From: Paracoccus sp. (in: a-proteobacteria)
GTDB taxonomy: Bacteria > Pseudomonadota > Alphaproteobacteria > Rhodobacterales > Rhodobacteraceae
Direction: 5' to 3'
Assembly: GCA_031178645.1 (NCBI GenBank)
Contig: JAPSIP010000055.1
Span: 1 to 8,804 of the forward strand
DNA: 8,804 nt
The position numbers and the translations under genes were made by a program. The notes beneath the pieces are model-generated. The model was given only the letters and a program-made list of their open reading frames with translations. It did not search any database and had not been told where the DNA came from. Below are positions 8,468 through 8,804 of this stretch, piece by piece. Within the stretch, counting starts at the first letter, position 1. The number at the start of each line of letters is the position of its first letter.

Positions 8468-8804
8468 ATGACATCCAGAACTCCAGCAGCCAGTTTCCTG
8501 AACATGCCCCGCGTCCTGGCGCTTCTTGCGGTCTGTGGCCTGGCGGCCTGCATGCAGCCTGCGGCTGCCCCGGCCCCCCTCCCCGCGCCCGCAACCCCCG
8601 CCGCGCCGTCTGCGCCGCGTGTCGTGGTGCCGACGGTGCCCGTCGCGCCGCCAGTCGCGGCCCCCGCAGCCCCGGCCCTGCCGACCGGCCCGGTCGACGT
8701 GCGTTGCGCTCCGGCCCTCGCGGCTTCCACGATGCGGCGGGCGCGTGCCAGGGCCTCGTCGGCGTCCATCCCCCGCGCCCGGTACACGAGTGCCAGCTCG
8801 TTCT
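8468..8804 (+). CDS. Third putative lipoprotein, Pro/Ala-rich, runs off the window (possibly chimeric)
   Basis: The frame is open from ATG 8468 to the window end (112 codons), starting seven bases after the lipoprotein B stop with a GAGG ribosome-binding site at 8459-8462. A signal peptide ends in the lipobox L-A-A-C (Cys28), followed by a long low-complexity linker of Pro, Ala and Val (about 30-75), which could span the periplasm or be disordered. From about residue 76 (base 8695) the character changes abruptly to an Arg/Ser/Ala-rich sequence that looks like an antisense reading, and the opposite strand there looks coding. So the first ~75 residues are probably the real gene and the rest may belong to a joined foreign segment. 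The gene is incomplete in any case. Confidence 0.6.
   Translation, partial: MTSRTPAASFLNMPRVLALLAVCGLAACMQPAAAPAPLPAPATPAAPSAPRVVVPTVPVAPPVAAPAAPALPTGPVDVRCAPALAASTMRRARARASSASIPRARYTSASSF
8699..8804 (-). pseudogene. Possible 3' fragment of a VIT1/CCC1-type transporter gene (partial, tentative)
   Basis: On the minus strand the last ~105 bases read N-E-L-A-L-V-Y-R-A-R-G-M-D-A-D-E-A, then ARARRIVEAARAG. The pattern ELA-x-x-Y-x-A-(K/R)-G-(L/M)-x-x-x-E-A recalls the cytoplasmic linker of bacterial VIT1/CCC1-family iron/manganese transporters, especially those of high-GC actinobacteria. The reading then dissolves into low-complexity Gly/Ala/Thr as it enters the antisense of the Pro/Ala-rich lipoprotein, near a GTCGAC at 8693-8698. 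Codon choice (CGG, GGG, TAC) differs somewhat from the neighbouring genes. It may be a transferred fragment, a rearrangement or an assembly chimera. The identification comes from memory of a short motif and is uncertain. Confidence 0.3.

Overview
The window is high-GC DNA with alphaproteobacterial, Rhodobacteraceae-type gene content, most likely Paracoccus or a close relative. The gene order recalls the Rhodobacter sphaeroides mdh/sucCD/sdh neighbourhood. That assignment rests on protein motifs and gene order, since no database was searched.

Minus strand, read from about 3750 down to 1: a SafE/TauE-type permease, a (3S)-malyl-CoA thioesterase of the citrate-lyase/HpcH fold (mcl2), an NnrU-family membrane protein, a 68-residue DUF1737 protein, mesaconyl-CoA hydratase (mch), and finally the first five codons of a gene that looks like sdhC, cut by the window edge. 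The nnrU-like gene, the DUF1737 gene and mch are packed tightly (3-bp gap, then ATGA overlap). sdhC has its own leader of about 225 bp.

Plus strand, from 3907: mdh (malate dehydrogenase, own intrinsic terminator), a small lipoprotein of unknown function, then sucC-sucD (succinyl-CoA synthetase). After sucD come three small putative lipoproteins. The first two look like diverged paralogues, and the third runs off the window end. The expected next metabolic gene, sucA, is not seen.

Metabolically the two arms converge. In the ethylmalonyl-CoA pathway Mch makes beta-methylmalyl-CoA and Mcl2 releases malate from malyl-CoA. Mdh, SucCD and SDH carry the C4 acids through the TCA cycle.

The most interesting signal is regulatory. 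The leaders of sdhC and sucC, which are over 5 kb apart and on opposite strands, each contain two copies of the perfect palindrome GTGATCAC with exactly 21 bp between centres. I see no other GTGATCAC in the window. This looks like a shared two-site operator for a TCA-cycle regulator. Other points of interest are the lipoprotein cluster, a possible frame problem in the second of these lipoproteins, and the last ~105 bp. On the minus strand those bases read like the tail of an unrelated VIT1/CCC1-type protein, suggesting a rearrangement or assembly join.
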